From Actinocorallia populi (lineage in GTDB: Bacteria > Actinomycetota > Actinomycetes > Streptosporangiales > Streptosporangiaceae): a stretch of 64,000 bases of DNA. This document shows, one piece after another, positions 16,281 through 24,903 of this stretch; position 1 is the stretch's first letter; each line of letters starts with the position of its first letter. The notes beneath the pieces were generated by a model. It was not told the DNA's origin. It saw only the letters and a list, made by a program, of their open reading frames with translations, and did no database searches. The stretch covers positions 333,788-397,787 of the forward strand of contig NZ_PVZV01000008.1 of the NCBI RefSeq assembly GCF_002995495.1. Reading direction: 5' to 3'. The position numbers and the translations under genes are program-made.

Positions 16281-16470
16281 ATCGCGACCATACCACGGTG
16301 TTACCGCTGTGAGCGGGGAAGTGAACCGCGTAGTCGAAGCGGCCCGCATCATGCTGGGCCGCCGCTGCCGGGGTTTGTATTGGTGCGGGAGTGCATGGGT
16401 TCATGTGGAGGTTGGCGGGGTTCATTGGCGCCTATTGTGATTTCTGTGGCTTTAATCGAAAGATCCCCAG
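16281..16470. other. Intergenic stretch with no recognisable gene
   Basis: Apart from the small dyad at 16296-16306 beside the antitoxin start, I see no conserved frame, repeat or RNA fold here. Base composition is less biased than in neighbouring genes. It borders the gene remnants to its right. Confidence 0.5.
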
Positions 16471-16645
16471 ATGGTAGTTATGTTGCTTGTCGGTGACCAC
16501 CACTTCATGTCGTCGGTGGAGATCATCGAGCGGGCGACGACCTGCAACCCGGCCTGCGGCGGCTACGACCGCACCGCGGGCAAGGGCATGGGTCACCTCT
16601 TCGAGCTCGACGAGGACGGGAACCTCCTGCGCGACATCAAGCTCG
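16471..16645 (+). pseudogene. Fragment of an unrecognised protein
   Basis: The plus frame reads HHFMSSVEIIERATTCNPAC and then GGYDRTAGKGMGHLFELDED, with strongly G/C-biased third positions, so it has been under coding selection. It looks like an internal piece of a larger, perhaps beta-propeller-like protein. After about 16640 the frame stays open to 16773 but the coding signal moves to the opposite strand (see next entry), so the open tail is a shadow. No start with a ribosome site. Confidence 0.45.
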
Positions 16646-16782
16646 GCGAACTCGACACCGAACCCGGCTTCGACGCGTGCGAATTCCGCGTCGGTCAGTC
16701 CCGGCCCGAACTCGATCCGGCTGAGACCACGAAGCCGTTCGGCCGCACGCTCACCGAGCCGGGCGCCTTCTGAGACGATCAC
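16640..16782 (-). pseudogene. N-terminal fragment of a SUKH (SMI1/KNR4)-like protein
   Basis: From GTG 16782 the minus strand encodes MIVSEGARLGERAAERLRGL then SRIEFGPGLTDAEFARVEAG and FGVEF. GLTDAEFARVEAxFGxxF is the typical opening of actinobacterial SUKH-family immunity-type proteins. The similarity ends near 16640, where the plus-strand fragment begins, so two unrelated gene pieces are fused head-on. No complete SUKH domain remains. Confidence 0.5.
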
Positions 16783-16800
16783 CGATGAAGGTTAGCCGCC

Positions 16801-17150
16801 TTGTCGGTCGACGCTCGATCCCCCGCACGTCGGGAAGACATTGGCCGCTATGCGAAGGTCATCGAGGTCTATGGCGAGGAGCGGCCCCCAGAGCCCAGAG
16901 GCGGGCGTGAAGTACGGATCATCGTCCGTGACGACAAGACGACGAACGACCACAACAGGAAAAGTACGAGGAGCCTTGGGACATCGGGCAAGGCACCTGG
17001 GCTGTGAAGGAACTCCCCGGTGAGCGGCTCCTCTTCCGGCGCAGGCTCGGAATCATCACCGGTGCCTCTCAGCCGCGCGGGGAGATCCTGAGGGCGGTGC
17101 GGCCTCTCTCGGACTCGCCGATCTCGATCCTCACGGAGCGCAACGCCTGA
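16801..17150 (+). pseudogene. Frameshifted small hypothetical gene
   Basis: Frame 1 from TTG 16801 reads ...AKVIEVYGEERPPEPRGG then REVRIIVRDDKTTNDH. The downstream half, QEKYEEPWDIGQGTWAVKEL then PGERLLFRRRLGIITGAS and on to ILTERNA, is in frame 3 and ends at TGA 17150. A single indel between about 16937 and 16955 would join them into one protein of ~115 residues. I do not recognise the family. Third-position bias is weaker than in nearby intact genes. Confidence 0.45.
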
Positions 17151-17277
17151 TCGATCTCCAGCAGGCTCCACGGTCCCATGCCCCTGAGCCTCCCACCCGG
17201 CGGTGACATCGGCGGGGCCCGAGCATCGCTCTTCGTTCGGCCGTCGCCTCTCGTCCCGCCACGGCGGTCGGAGGTTC

Positions 17278-17628
17278 TTATGCCGCGGGGTCGGCGGACA
17301 GGCCTACCTGGGGGCCCACGTCGTCGGCCTCGGCGGCGGCCAGTACCGCCTGCAGCAGGTCGGGGAAGCGCTCCTGCAGGTCGGCGCGGCGCAGGGTCAC
17401 GTAGCAGCGGGTGCCCTCCTGGCGGGTGCGGGTCAGGCCCGCGTCCCGCAGTACCCGCAGGTGGTGGCTCAGGGTGGACTTGGCCACCGGTGCGCGCAGC
17501 TCTCCCCAGCCGCGCTCGCGGCCGTCGGCCAGCAGCCGGACCAGCCCCACCCGGATCGGATCGCTGAGCGCGCCCATGATCCCGGTCAGGGATATATCGC
17601 CAAGATCGGGATGTTGCGCCTGCTTCAT
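17278..17628 (-). CDS. ArsR-family winged-helix repressor
   Basis: 116 residues from ATG 17628 (MKQAQHPDLGDISLTGIM). A longer in-frame ATG at 17664 lies inside the operator and is rejected. The fold is clear: LSDPIRVGLVRLL, VAKSTLSHHLRVLRDAGL (recognition helix), TRQEGTRCYVTL (wing). There is no CxC metal site, so it belongs to the non-metal branch sensing an organic or redox cue. It is divergent from an SDR gene across a 27-bp perfect inverted repeat, a standard repressor-target pair. Confidence 0.9.
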   Translation of the reverse strand: MKQAQHPDLGDISLTGIMGALSDPIRVGLVRLLADGRERGWGELRAPVAKSTLSHHLRVLRDAGLTRTRQEGTRCYVTLRRADLQERFPDLLQAVLAAAEADDVGPQVGLSADPAA

Positions 17629-17643
17629 GGCACCATGGTAGCT

Positions 17644-17670
17644 TGTTCGATGTTTCACGAACATCGAACA
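17644..17670. promoter_or_regulatory. ArsR operator: 27-bp perfect inverted repeat
   Basis: TGTTCGATGTT (17644-17654) and AACATCGAACA (17660-17670) are exact complements around TCACG. The repeat ends immediately before the AGGAG of the divergent SDR gene and starts 15 bases from the ArsR start, so binding would block both genes. Confidence 0.85.
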
Positions 17671-17681
17671 AGGAGTCCGCC

Positions 17682-18461
17682 ATGACCGAGACGCCTGCCG
17701 CCGGTGCTTCTCCGGACCGTTTCGCCGGCCGGGCGGTCGTCGTCACGGGGGCCGGGTCCGGTATCGGCCGCGCCACCGCGATCGCCTTCGCCCGCGCCGG
17801 CGCCCGCGTCCTGGGCGTCGGCCGCCGCCCCGACGCCCTGGACGACACCGCGCGCCACCATCCGGGCATCACCGTGCTGGCCGCCGACATCCGTGCCGCC
17901 GGTGCGCCCCGGGCGGTCGTCGACGTCGCCGCCGAACGGTTCGGCCGCGTCGACGTGCTGGTCAACAACGCGGGCGCCACCGCCCTCATGCCGCTGGCCG
18001 AGGCCGACGCCCGGCGGATCGGCGACCTGTTCGACCTCAACGTCACCGCACCCAGCCTGCTGGCCGCCGCCGCCCTGCCGCACCTGCGCGCCACCGGCGG
18101 CTCGATCGTCAACGTCTCCAGCACCTACGGCCACCGGCCCCTGCCCGGCGCCGCCCACTACGCCGCCACCAAGGCGGCCCTGGAGCACCTCACCCGCAGC
18201 TGGGCCCTGGAACTGGCGCCCGACGGCGTCCGCGTCAACGCGCTGGCCCCCGGCCCCACCGAGAGCGAGGCCCTCACCGCCGCCGGCCTCCCCTCCGCCG
18301 CCGTCGACCAGATCAAGGCCGACGAGGCCTCCCGCATCCCGCTGGGCCGCCGCGGCCGCCCCGCCGAGATCGCCGCCTGGATCCTGCGCCTGGCCGACCC
18401 GGCCGATACCTGGCTCACCGGCCAGATCCTCACCATCGACGGCGGCCTGGAACTCCTGTGA
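17682..18461 (+). CDS. Short-chain dehydrogenase/reductase controlled by the divergent ArsR protein
   Basis: 259 residues from ATG 17682, AGGAG six bases upstream. Classical SDR: TGAGSGIGRATA, DIRAA, NNAGATAL, Ser in NVSSTYGH, catalytic YAATK, PGPTESEA, and the C-terminal GQILTIDGGLELL. Acidic residues after the second strand are absent (GVGRRPD), so NADP preference is likely. Substrate unknown. The shared 27-bp operator shows single-target control. Confidence 0.9.
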   Translation: MTETPAAGASPDRFAGRAVVVTGAGSGIGRATAIAFARAGARVLGVGRRPDALDDTARHHPGITVLAADIRAAGAPRAVVDVAAERFGRVDVLVNNAGATALMPLAEADARRIGDLFDLNVTAPSLLAAAALPHLRATGGSIVNVSSTYGHRPLPGAAHYAATKAALEHLTRSWALELAPDGVRVNALAPGPTESEALTAAGLPSAAVDQIKADEASRIPLGRRGRPAEIAAWILRLADPADTWLTGQILTIDGGLELL

Positions 18462-18632
18462 CCGGCACGGGTCCCGCAGGGCGGAAGGCTCTCCGCGTTC
18501 TTCCCGGACCGGCAGCCCGTCGGGCTACGCCTTGCGGGGCGAAAGCGCGGGGCGGGGTGATCCCTCTTACATGGCCGGTTGGGGCGCGGGGGAGACCGGT
18601 TAGGCCGGTTACGTCAGGGGATGATCGGTTTT

Positions 18633-19784
18633 GTGGATTTTGGTGGTGATGTCAGGAACAGGGCGCTGAGGGCCGGGTACCTGCTGCTCCTGGTGGTGCT
18701 GGTCTCCCTGGCGGTCTGGGCCTTCTGGCGGGTGCGGAACGTGGCGATCCCCGTGCTGCTGGCGGTGTTCATCTCGTCCATGACGGTGCCGCCCGCGCGG
18801 TGGCTGGTCCGCCGGGGGCTGCACGCGGCGCTGGCGACCACCCTGGTGTGGCTGGGGGTACTCGCCGGGGGAGCGCTCACGGTGGTGGCGCTCGTCCCGA
18901 TCACCGCGGCGGGCATCGACGACCTGAGGCTCAACGTCGACCGGTTCGCCGTGGACGTCCAGGAGGCCGCCGCCCGCTTCGGCGTGAGCGAGACCCGCCT
19001 CACCGAGCTCACCGAGCAGGCCGGGGACTGGCTGTCCCGCCAGCGGGGCGACATCGCCGACGGCGCGATCACCGGCGTCATCATGACCGGCGAGATCCTC
19101 GTCGGCGCCGTGCTCGCCCTCGTCCTGGCCGTCTACTTCACCCACGGCGGCTCGAAGCTGCTCACCTGGCTCACCGGACTGGCCCCCGAGGACTCCCGCG
19201 AAGGACTCCGCTCGAGCGGTTCCGTCGTCTTCCAGGTCATCGGCAGGTACATGCGCGGCGTGGCCTTCGTGGGCCTCGTGGAGGGCGCCCTCATGGGCCT
19301 GGGCCTGTGGCTCCTCGGCGTCCCCCTGGCGATCCCCCTGGCCGTCCTGACCTGGATCGGGGCCTTCTTCCCCATCGTCGGCGCCTTCCTCGCCGGACTG
19401 CTGGCCGCGATCGTGGCCTTCGCCGCCAAGGGCTGGCTCATCGCCCTGGTCGTCGTGGTCCTCGCCGTCGCCGTCCAGCAGATCGAGGGCAACATCCTGG
19501 CCCCCCAGGTCTACGGCCGCGCCCTCGACCTCCCCAGCCCCGTCGTCCTCGTGGCCATCGCCCTGGGCGCCGCCCTCGCCGGCATCGCGGGCGCCTTCTT
19601 CGCCACGCCCCTCACCGCCGCCGCGGCCGCCCTCCTCCACCACCACCGCTCCACCGGCCTCCCCGACGAGGGGGAAGGCGAGGATCCATCACCGGGGACG
19701 AACGGCGGCTCGACCGCTCCCGCGTCACTGAGGAAACCCACCGCGGATGTCAGCCGGGATCCTGATCGAGACCCTCCCGGGTGA
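18633..19784 (+). CDS. AI-2E/PerM-family membrane transporter, paralogue 1
   Basis: 383 residues from GTG 18633 (ATG 18621 is an alternative). I prefer GTG because the paralogue at 29150 has the same GGGGAT-to-GTG arrangement. Seven to eight hydrophobic segments in the AI-2E family layout: two near the N-terminus (YLLLLVVLVSLAVWAF and on), a soluble insertion, VGAVLALVLAVYFTHGG, then GLWLLGVPLAIPLAVLTWIG, and the conserved tail GNILAPQVYGRALDLP. Family members export diverse small molecules or ions. The hydrophilic C-terminus (DEGEGEDPSPG) is cytoplasmic. Confidence 0.85.
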   Translation: MDFGGDVRNRALRAGYLLLLVVLVSLAVWAFWRVRNVAIPVLLAVFISSMTVPPARWLVRRGLHAALATTLVWLGVLAGGALTVVALVPITAAGIDDLRLNVDRFAVDVQEAAARFGVSETRLTELTEQAGDWLSRQRGDIADGAITGVIMTGEILVGAVLALVLAVYFTHGGSKLLTWLTGLAPEDSREGLRSSGSVVFQVIGRYMRGVAFVGLVEGALMGLGLWLLGVPLAIPLAVLTWIGAFFPIVGAFLAGLLAAIVAFAAKGWLIALVVVVLAVAVQQIEGNILAPQVYGRALDLPSPVVLVAIALGAALAGIAGAFFATPLTAAAAALLHHHRSTGLPDEGEGEDPSPGTNGGSTAPASLRKPTADVSRDPDRDPPG

Positions 19785-19827
19785 TGAGGACCTCGACAGG
19801 GTCGACGGCGAGCCCTCGGCCCGGCCC

Positions 19828-22119
19828 TCAGCGGCGGGTGCGGCGGCAGTCGTAGGCGAAGGCCGCGGGGGCGGACAGGGCGGGGTTCGGAGTGAGGACC
19901 TCCACCCTCTCCCAGCCTTCGTAGTCACGGCCGTCCATCCGCCAGAAGGTCCGCTCCACCGGGAGGGTCTGGGGGCCCGTGCCGGGGAAGCGCAGGGTCC
20001 GGGCGGGGCCGGACGCCCCGTCGCTGCGGGTCCAGCGGTAGGTCACGGTGACCGGGCCCCGGGAGACCGAGACCGATCCGGAGAAGACGAAGGTGTAGCC
20101 CCGTCGGCAGTACGCGTACGCGACGGGCGGGGTGGCGGAGGCCGCGGCCGAGAGGGTGAGGGGCGGGGGCTGGGCGATGTGGACGGTCACTTCGGCGCCG
20201 GGCTTGACGGTGGTTCCGGCGGGCGGGTGGGTGCTGACGGCCGTGCCTTCGGGGGCGTCCGTGGTCTCTCTGACCGCGTGTTCGGGGACGAGGCCGACGT
20301 TTCGCAGTGACTGTGCGGCGGCTTCGTAGGACGAGCCAGCGACGTTCGGGATGGTGACGTCCGGTACCGGCGGGGCCTGCGCGACGTACAGGGTCACGGA
20401 GGCACCTGCCGTGATCTGGGCACCGGCCTTCGGGTCGGTCGAGATGACCTGCCCTCGGGGGACGGTGCCGTTCCGCTGCGGCACGATCACCGGCTTCAGG
20501 CCCGCTTCACGGATGGCCTGCGCGGCTCGGTCCTGCGGCAGCAGGGTCACGTTCGGCACAGATGCGGATGCGTTCGCCGGTGCCTTGGCCACGTAGATGG
20601 TCACCTGCGAGCCCCGTTCGACCTCCGTACCGGCGTCCGGGGAGGTGGAGACGACTTTCCCAGGCTCGCCCGAGACCTCTCGGCTCACCCGGCGAGGGGT
20701 CAATCCCAGATTCTGGATGATGGCCTCGGCCTCGGCGTAGGAGCTTCCCCGCACGTCGGGGACGGTCACCGCGTAGACCGGTGACCGTTGCGCGATGACC
20801 AGACCCACCAGCGCGTCACGGCCGACGTCCGTGCCGGGCGCGGGATCGGTCTCGATCACGGTTCCCGGCTCGTGCTTCAGGGACTGCTTGAACATCACGT
20901 ACGGAACGAGCGCCGCAGCACGGACCTTCTTCTCGGCGTCCGCCTGCTGTGCGCCGACGACGTCCGGAACGGTGCCCGCAACCGATTCCGCCGCCAGGGC
21001 CGAAGTCGACGGCCGCACGATGAGCGACGCGTCCTTCGCATCACCGGACGACCTCGTCAGCAACACGGCCAGGCAGGCGACCAGGCTGAGGACCACCCCC
21101 ACGAGGACGGCCTTCCCGATCCTGCTGGACGGCAGCAAACCCTTCCTGGAAGGTTTCGTTCGGACTGCCCCGACGGCGACCGGGACGACCTTCTCTTCCT
21201 CTTCCGGCGGTTCTTCGTCTCCTGGAGCCTCATCCGCTGACTTCTCCGACAGCGCCAGCACGGCAAGCTCGGCGACCGCCATGGCGAGGATTCTCATCCC
21301 GCGCCGTTCCCAGTCCTCCCCGTACGCGGCCTCCGCGACGGCCTCGAGCTCCGCGGCGAGCTCAGCCCCGTTCGCAGCGCGTTCGCGGCGGTCTTTCGCG
21401 AGCCCCTGCCGGAGCAACCCGCGCACCGCCTCGGGCACCTCCTCCACCGGAATAGGCGCCCGAACGCACAGTTCTTCCAGCTCGGCGACCGTGGCCGCCT
21501 GATACGGAGGACGGCCGGTCAGACACTCGAAGAACACCGCTGCGGCCGCGTACACATCGCCTACGGGCCGGACCAGCCCATGCCGCCACCGTTCAGGCGG
21601 CAGGTACGTGGGAGTGCCGCCGGTTTCCGCCCGGTCACCGGTGCGCGGGACGATCCCGAAATCCACCAGGGTGGTCACGCCTTCAGCGGTGATGAGGATG
21701 TTCTCGGGCCGGTGGTCCCGGTGCATCACCCCCACCTCGTGCGCGCAGGACAGCCCCAGCAGCGAGCCCTTCCACACGGCCAGCGCCGCCTCGGGCTCCA
21801 GCGGGCCGCGTGCGGCGAGCACCTCCCGCAACGAGACCCCGTCGACCAGGTCCATCACGACCGCGGCCCCGCCGCCGGTCTCGACGTACTCCCGCACCCG
21901 GACGACATGTTCGGATTCCAGGCCCGCGAGCAGTGCCGCTTCCTTCCGGAACTCCTCCCGGAACCGCGCGTCGCCCGCCAGCCACTCTGCGAGGTACTTC
22001 ACCGCCACCAGGGACTCGCCGTCCCCGTCGACGGCCATCACGACGCGTCCTGAGGCCCCCGCCCCCACCTCCCGCAGATCCCGGTAACCCGGTACCCGCC
22101 CACCCACCGCAAGGTCCAT
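19828..22119 (-). CDS. Transmembrane Ser/Thr protein kinase with four PASTA repeats
   Basis: 763 residues. The kinase domain spans ~12-265: glycine loop GAGASGRV, Lys41, HRD 133-135, DFG 153-155. The catalytic loop reads HRDHRPEN, so Arg replaces the usual Lys after HRD; the other catalytic residues are kept. An acidic linker (DEEPPEEEEK) and basic patch precede a single membrane helix (~336-355). Outside are four PASTA repeats (~383-660), each opening VPDV/VPNV/IPNV, then a ~100-residue extra domain with paired cysteines. PASTA kinases sense cell-wall fragments (muropeptide/lipid II). It is a monocistronic gene, not in a division cluster, so it is not the housekeeping PknB. Confidence 0.92.
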   Translation of the reverse strand: MDLAVGGRVPGYRDLREVGAGASGRVVMAVDGDGESLVAVKYLAEWLAGDARFREEFRKEAALLAGLESEHVVRVREYVETGGGAAVVMDLVDGVSLREVLAARGPLEPEAALAVWKGSLLGLSCAHEVGVMHRDHRPENILITAEGVTTLVDFGIVPRTGDRAETGGTPTYLPPERWRHGLVRPVGDVYAAAAVFFECLTGRPPYQAATVAELEELCVRAPIPVEEVPEAVRGLLRQGLAKDRRERAANGAELAAELEAVAEAAYGEDWERRGMRILAMAVAELAVLALSEKSADEAPGDEEPPEEEEKVVPVAVGAVRTKPSRKGLLPSSRIGKAVLVGVVLSLVACLAVLLTRSSGDAKDASLIVRPSTSALAAESVAGTVPDVVGAQQADAEKKVRAAALVPYVMFKQSLKHEPGTVIETDPAPGTDVGRDALVGLVIAQRSPVYAVTVPDVRGSSYAEAEAIIQNLGLTPRRVSREVSGEPGKVVSTSPDAGTEVERGSQVTIYVAKAPANASASVPNVTLLPQDRAAQAIREAGLKPVIVPQRNGTVPRGQVISTDPKAGAQITAGASVTLYVAQAPPVPDVTIPNVAGSSYEAAAQSLRNVGLVPEHAVRETTDAPEGTAVSTHPPAGTTVKPGAEVTVHIAQPPPLTLSAAASATPPVAYAYCRRGYTFVFSGSVSVSRGPVTVTYRWTRSDGASGPARTLRFPGTGPQTLPVERTFWRMDGRDYEGWERVEVLTPNPALSAPAAFAYDCRRTRR

Positions 22120-22248
22120 CCGTATCCCAGTCTCGGTCGCACAAAATGCGCTGATCAACCACCCCAGCGGCAGTAAACCGCACAAAGTGCCCCGGGAACG
22201 GAGGTGTACTGCAATGTTTCCGAAAGTAGATCAAGTTCTCGTCCGAAC

Positions 22249-22288
22249 GCCGGAAGGGCCGCCCGCGGCGGCGGGCGGCCCTTCCGGC
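22249..22288 (-). terminator. Strong terminator after the ABC-transporter operon
   Basis: Perfect 18-base arms (22249-22266 and 22271-22288) with a GGCG loop; core GGAAGGGCCGCCCGC. It lies 7 bases downstream of the leftward small membrane protein gene and also faces the kinase promoter. Confidence 0.85.
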
Positions 22289-22294
22289 GGGCGT

Positions 22295-22462
22295 TCAGCG
22301 TTCGCGGACGCGGACCAGGTAGTCCAGGACGAGGCCGATGGCGATCAGGCCGCTGACGACGTTGACGACGATCCCGTACCAGGTGCCGTCGAACAGGACG
22401 CTCACGGCGATGTTGACGGCGATGACCAGGCCGAAGAGGCTCCAGCGGAGGGTGTTGTTCAT
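22295..22462 (-). CDS. Small membrane protein (55 aa)
   Basis: MNNTLRWSLFGLVIAVNIAV opens the first of two hydrophobic helices; the second (YGIVVNVVSGLIAIGLVLDY) ends in basic RVRER. AAAGG precedes ATG 22462. It follows the permease gene by 11 bases and is the last gene of that operon, so it could be an accessory subunit or regulator of the exporter. No family assigned; coding status supported by G/C-rich third positions and operon position. Confidence 0.7.
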   Translation of the reverse strand: MNNTLRWSLFGLVIAVNIAVSVLFDGTWYGIVVNVVSGLIAIGLVLDYLVRVRER

Positions 22463-22473
22463 GGGTTCGCCTT

Positions 22474-24903
22474 TCAGGGGATCTGAGGGGAGGTGCGCCG
22501 GCGCAGGGTGAACCGCGCCGGGAGGACGATGGCGGCGGCGCCGGAGCCGGCGACGCCGAGGAGGAGCAGCCCGGCGCCCACCGGGGAGACCGCGGGGAGC
22601 GGCAGCCCGGCGACCGCCCAGGCGAAGGCCGTGAGCGTCACCGCGGCGATGAGGGAGCCGATGGCGACGCCGGTGCCCAGGACGATGACGGCCTCCAGGC
22701 GCACCATCCGCAGGACCTGCCGCCGGGTGGCGCCGACCAGGCGGAGCAGGGCGAACTCGCGGCGCCGTGCCGCCGTCGCCAGGGCCAGGGTGGTGACCAG
22801 GCCGATGACGACGAACCCGGCGATGGCCGCGACGACCACCTGGCTGAAGAACCCCTGGAGGCGGAGCGCCTGGGAGAGCTCGGCGCCGAACGCCGCACGG
22901 TCGACCACCCGCGCGCCGGTGTAGGCGGAGGCGACCGCCCGGAGGTCGGCGTTCCCCTTGACGAGGACGTGGTCGTCCAGGGCCGTGGAGGAGTGCGCGG
23001 CGACGAGGTCGTGCGGCAGGAGCACGTCGCCGAGGCCCAGGCCGCGGTCGTAGACGGCCGCCACGCGGAGCTCGACGCGGGCGCCGTCCCCCAGCCAGAG
23101 CGGGACCGCCGAGCCGACGCGCAGGCCGCCCGCCACCTCGCGGCTGAGGGCGACGGTGCCGCCGCGCAGGTCGTCGAGCCGCCCGGCGGAGACCTTCGGG
23201 TCCATCGTCGCCGCGGCGTCCGCGCCGATCCCGCGAGCGGGCAGGGACCTGAGGGTCTGCTCGCCCAGCTCCCGTACCGCCATGACCACGGTGGTGGACT
23301 TGACCGGTGCGGCGGCCGTGACGCCGGGCTGCCGGCGGACGGCCTCCGCGGCCTCGCCCGGAAGCCCCGCTCCGGAGGACGCCAGGATCTGGTCGGCGAG
23401 GTTGCCGTCCGCGGCCTGCGCGGTGGTCGCGCGGACGACCGTGGACTGCGCGAACAGCTGCGTCCCGGCGAAGGCGATGGCCAGCGCGACCGGCGTGATG
23501 ATCGAACCGGCGCGCAGGGCGGCCGCGGCTCCGGCGTGCTGGGCCATCCGCCCGGTGACCGGCGCCGCCAGCCGGACCGCGCGCCCCAGCACCCGGCCGC
23601 CGACCCGGGCCGCGAGCGGTCCGAGCAGGGCGGTGGCGATGATCAGGGAGAGGACCAGGCCGCTGACCGAGGCGAGGGCGACGTCCCCGCCCGCGGCCAT
23701 GGACGTTCCGAGCGCGCTCAGCCCGAGGACGAGGAACACCGCTCCGGTGGCCACCCGCCAGCGAGGCAGCCCGGCGGGCTCGACCGCGCTCTCGCCCAGC
23801 GCCTGGACGGGAAGGATCCTCGACACGCGCAGGGACGCCACCAGCACGGTGAGGACGGCGATGAGCAGCGTGACGGCGAACGCGGCCAGCACGGGCAGCG
23901 GGCTGAGCGACAACCCGAACCCCTGCGGCAGAACACCCCTGCCGACCATCGCCGAGTGCGCCCAGGCCCCGAGGGCGAGCGACACGAGACCGCCGAGAAG
24001 CGCGGCGGGCGCCCCGACGGCCCACGTCTCGCGCATCAGCAGTCGGCGGACCTGCCCGGGAGTCGCCCCGACGGCCCGGAGCAGCGCGAACTCCCGTGCC
24101 CGCTCCCGGATCACCAGAACGATGAGCCCGCCCACGACCACGAGCGCCGTCAGGACGGAGGCGCCGCCGAGCGACGCTCCCATCTCCAGGACGTCGCTCC
24201 GGGCGAAGGCCACGGACAGGTCCTCGGCCTCGCCGCGCGCCGACCCGGTGGCCACGGTGAGGCCGGGCGCGGCCGCGCGCAGGGCGTCCGAGGACACACC
24301 GGAGTCCGCGAGCACCGCCAGGACGTCGGCCTGGCCGGGATGCCCGTAAAGCGCCGCCGCCGTCTCCGCGGTGAAGAACGCCGCGTCAGGCCCGGCCGAG
24401 ACCAGCCCGACGACCCGGTACGGCTGCGGTCTCCCGTCGGCCTGCAACCGGACGCGCTGCCCCAGGGCCGCACCCGCCGACTCGCTCAGAACGACCTCGT
24501 CCGCGGCCCGCGGTGCCCGTCCGGCGCTCAATTCGTAAGGGCGCAGGACCGCCGAGGCCCAGCCGTGACCGGTCACCGGCCGTCCCGAATCCGTCAGGAC
24601 GGGGAACGAGACGTCGGCCACCACGTCCTGGACGCCGGGAACGGCGCGCAGCCGGTCGGCCGCCGCGATCGGAACGCGGGCGCGCTCGGCCAGCGGCCGT
24701 GACTGCTTCGCCGGCCCCTCGCCGAGCCGCTTCACCCGCGTCTCGACACGTTGGGGCCCCGTCACGACGGCGGCGGCCGCCCCGAACCGCTCGACCGGGG
24801 CGTGCGCCCGCAACGCGGACTCCAGCAGCACCCCGCACGCCCCGATGAGCGCCGCGGCGAACGTCAGCGCCACGAACACACCGGTGAGGGCACCCTTCTT
24901 CAC
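22474..24903 (-). CDS. ABC transporter permease with two FtsX/MacB-type domains
   Basis: 809 residues from GTG 24903, overlapping the ATPase stop (GTGA). An N-terminal helix (GVFVALTFAAALIGACGVLL), a large extracytoplasmic domain, and two FtsX modules: the first includes VLTALVVVGGLIVLVIRERAR then EFALLRAVGATPGQVRRLL, the second FVVIGLVTTLALATAARRRE then FALLRLVGATRRQVLRM. The doubled EFALLRxVGAT motif is diagnostic. Such single-chain permeases pair with LolD-like ATPases to export lipids or peptides or to resist antimicrobials. The adjacent divergent two-component system suggests stress control. Confidence 0.92.
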   Translation of the reverse strand: MKKGALTGVFVALTFAAALIGACGVLLESALRAHAPVERFGAAAAVVTGPQRVETRVKRLGEGPAKQSRPLAERARVPIAAADRLRAVPGVQDVVADVSFPVLTDSGRPVTGHGWASAVLRPYELSAGRAPRAADEVVLSESAGAALGQRVRLQADGRPQPYRVVGLVSAGPDAAFFTAETAAALYGHPGQADVLAVLADSGVSSDALRAAAPGLTVATGSARGEAEDLSVAFARSDVLEMGASLGGASVLTALVVVGGLIVLVIRERAREFALLRAVGATPGQVRRLLMRETWAVGAPAALLGGLVSLALGAWAHSAMVGRGVLPQGFGLSLSPLPVLAAFAVTLLIAVLTVLVASLRVSRILPVQALGESAVEPAGLPRWRVATGAVFLVLGLSALGTSMAAGGDVALASVSGLVLSLIIATALLGPLAARVGGRVLGRAVRLAAPVTGRMAQHAGAAAALRAGSIITPVALAIAFAGTQLFAQSTVVRATTAQAADGNLADQILASSGAGLPGEAAEAVRRQPGVTAAAPVKSTTVVMAVRELGEQTLRSLPARGIGADAAATMDPKVSAGRLDDLRGGTVALSREVAGGLRVGSAVPLWLGDGARVELRVAAVYDRGLGLGDVLLPHDLVAAHSSTALDDHVLVKGNADLRAVASAYTGARVVDRAAFGAELSQALRLQGFFSQVVVAAIAGFVVIGLVTTLALATAARRREFALLRLVGATRRQVLRMVRLEAVIVLGTGVAIGSLIAAVTLTAFAWAVAGLPLPAVSPVGAGLLLLGVAGSGAAAIVLPARFTLRRRTSPQIP

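Noticed and set aside
17069..17179. Small minus-strand ORF MGPWSLLEIDQALRSVRIEI...
   Set aside because: Protein-like but only 36 codons, with no partner, and antisense to the better-supported frameshifted plus-strand gene. Not distinguishable from a shadow.
17629..17664. ArsR start at ATG 17664
   Set aside because: It would place the start codon inside the perfect operator repeat, with no ribosome site; ATG 17628 gives the normal family N-terminus.
22186..22294. Possible small RNA between kinase and ABC operon
   Set aside because: The only structure is the 18-bp hairpin, which is explained as the terminator of the leftward operon.
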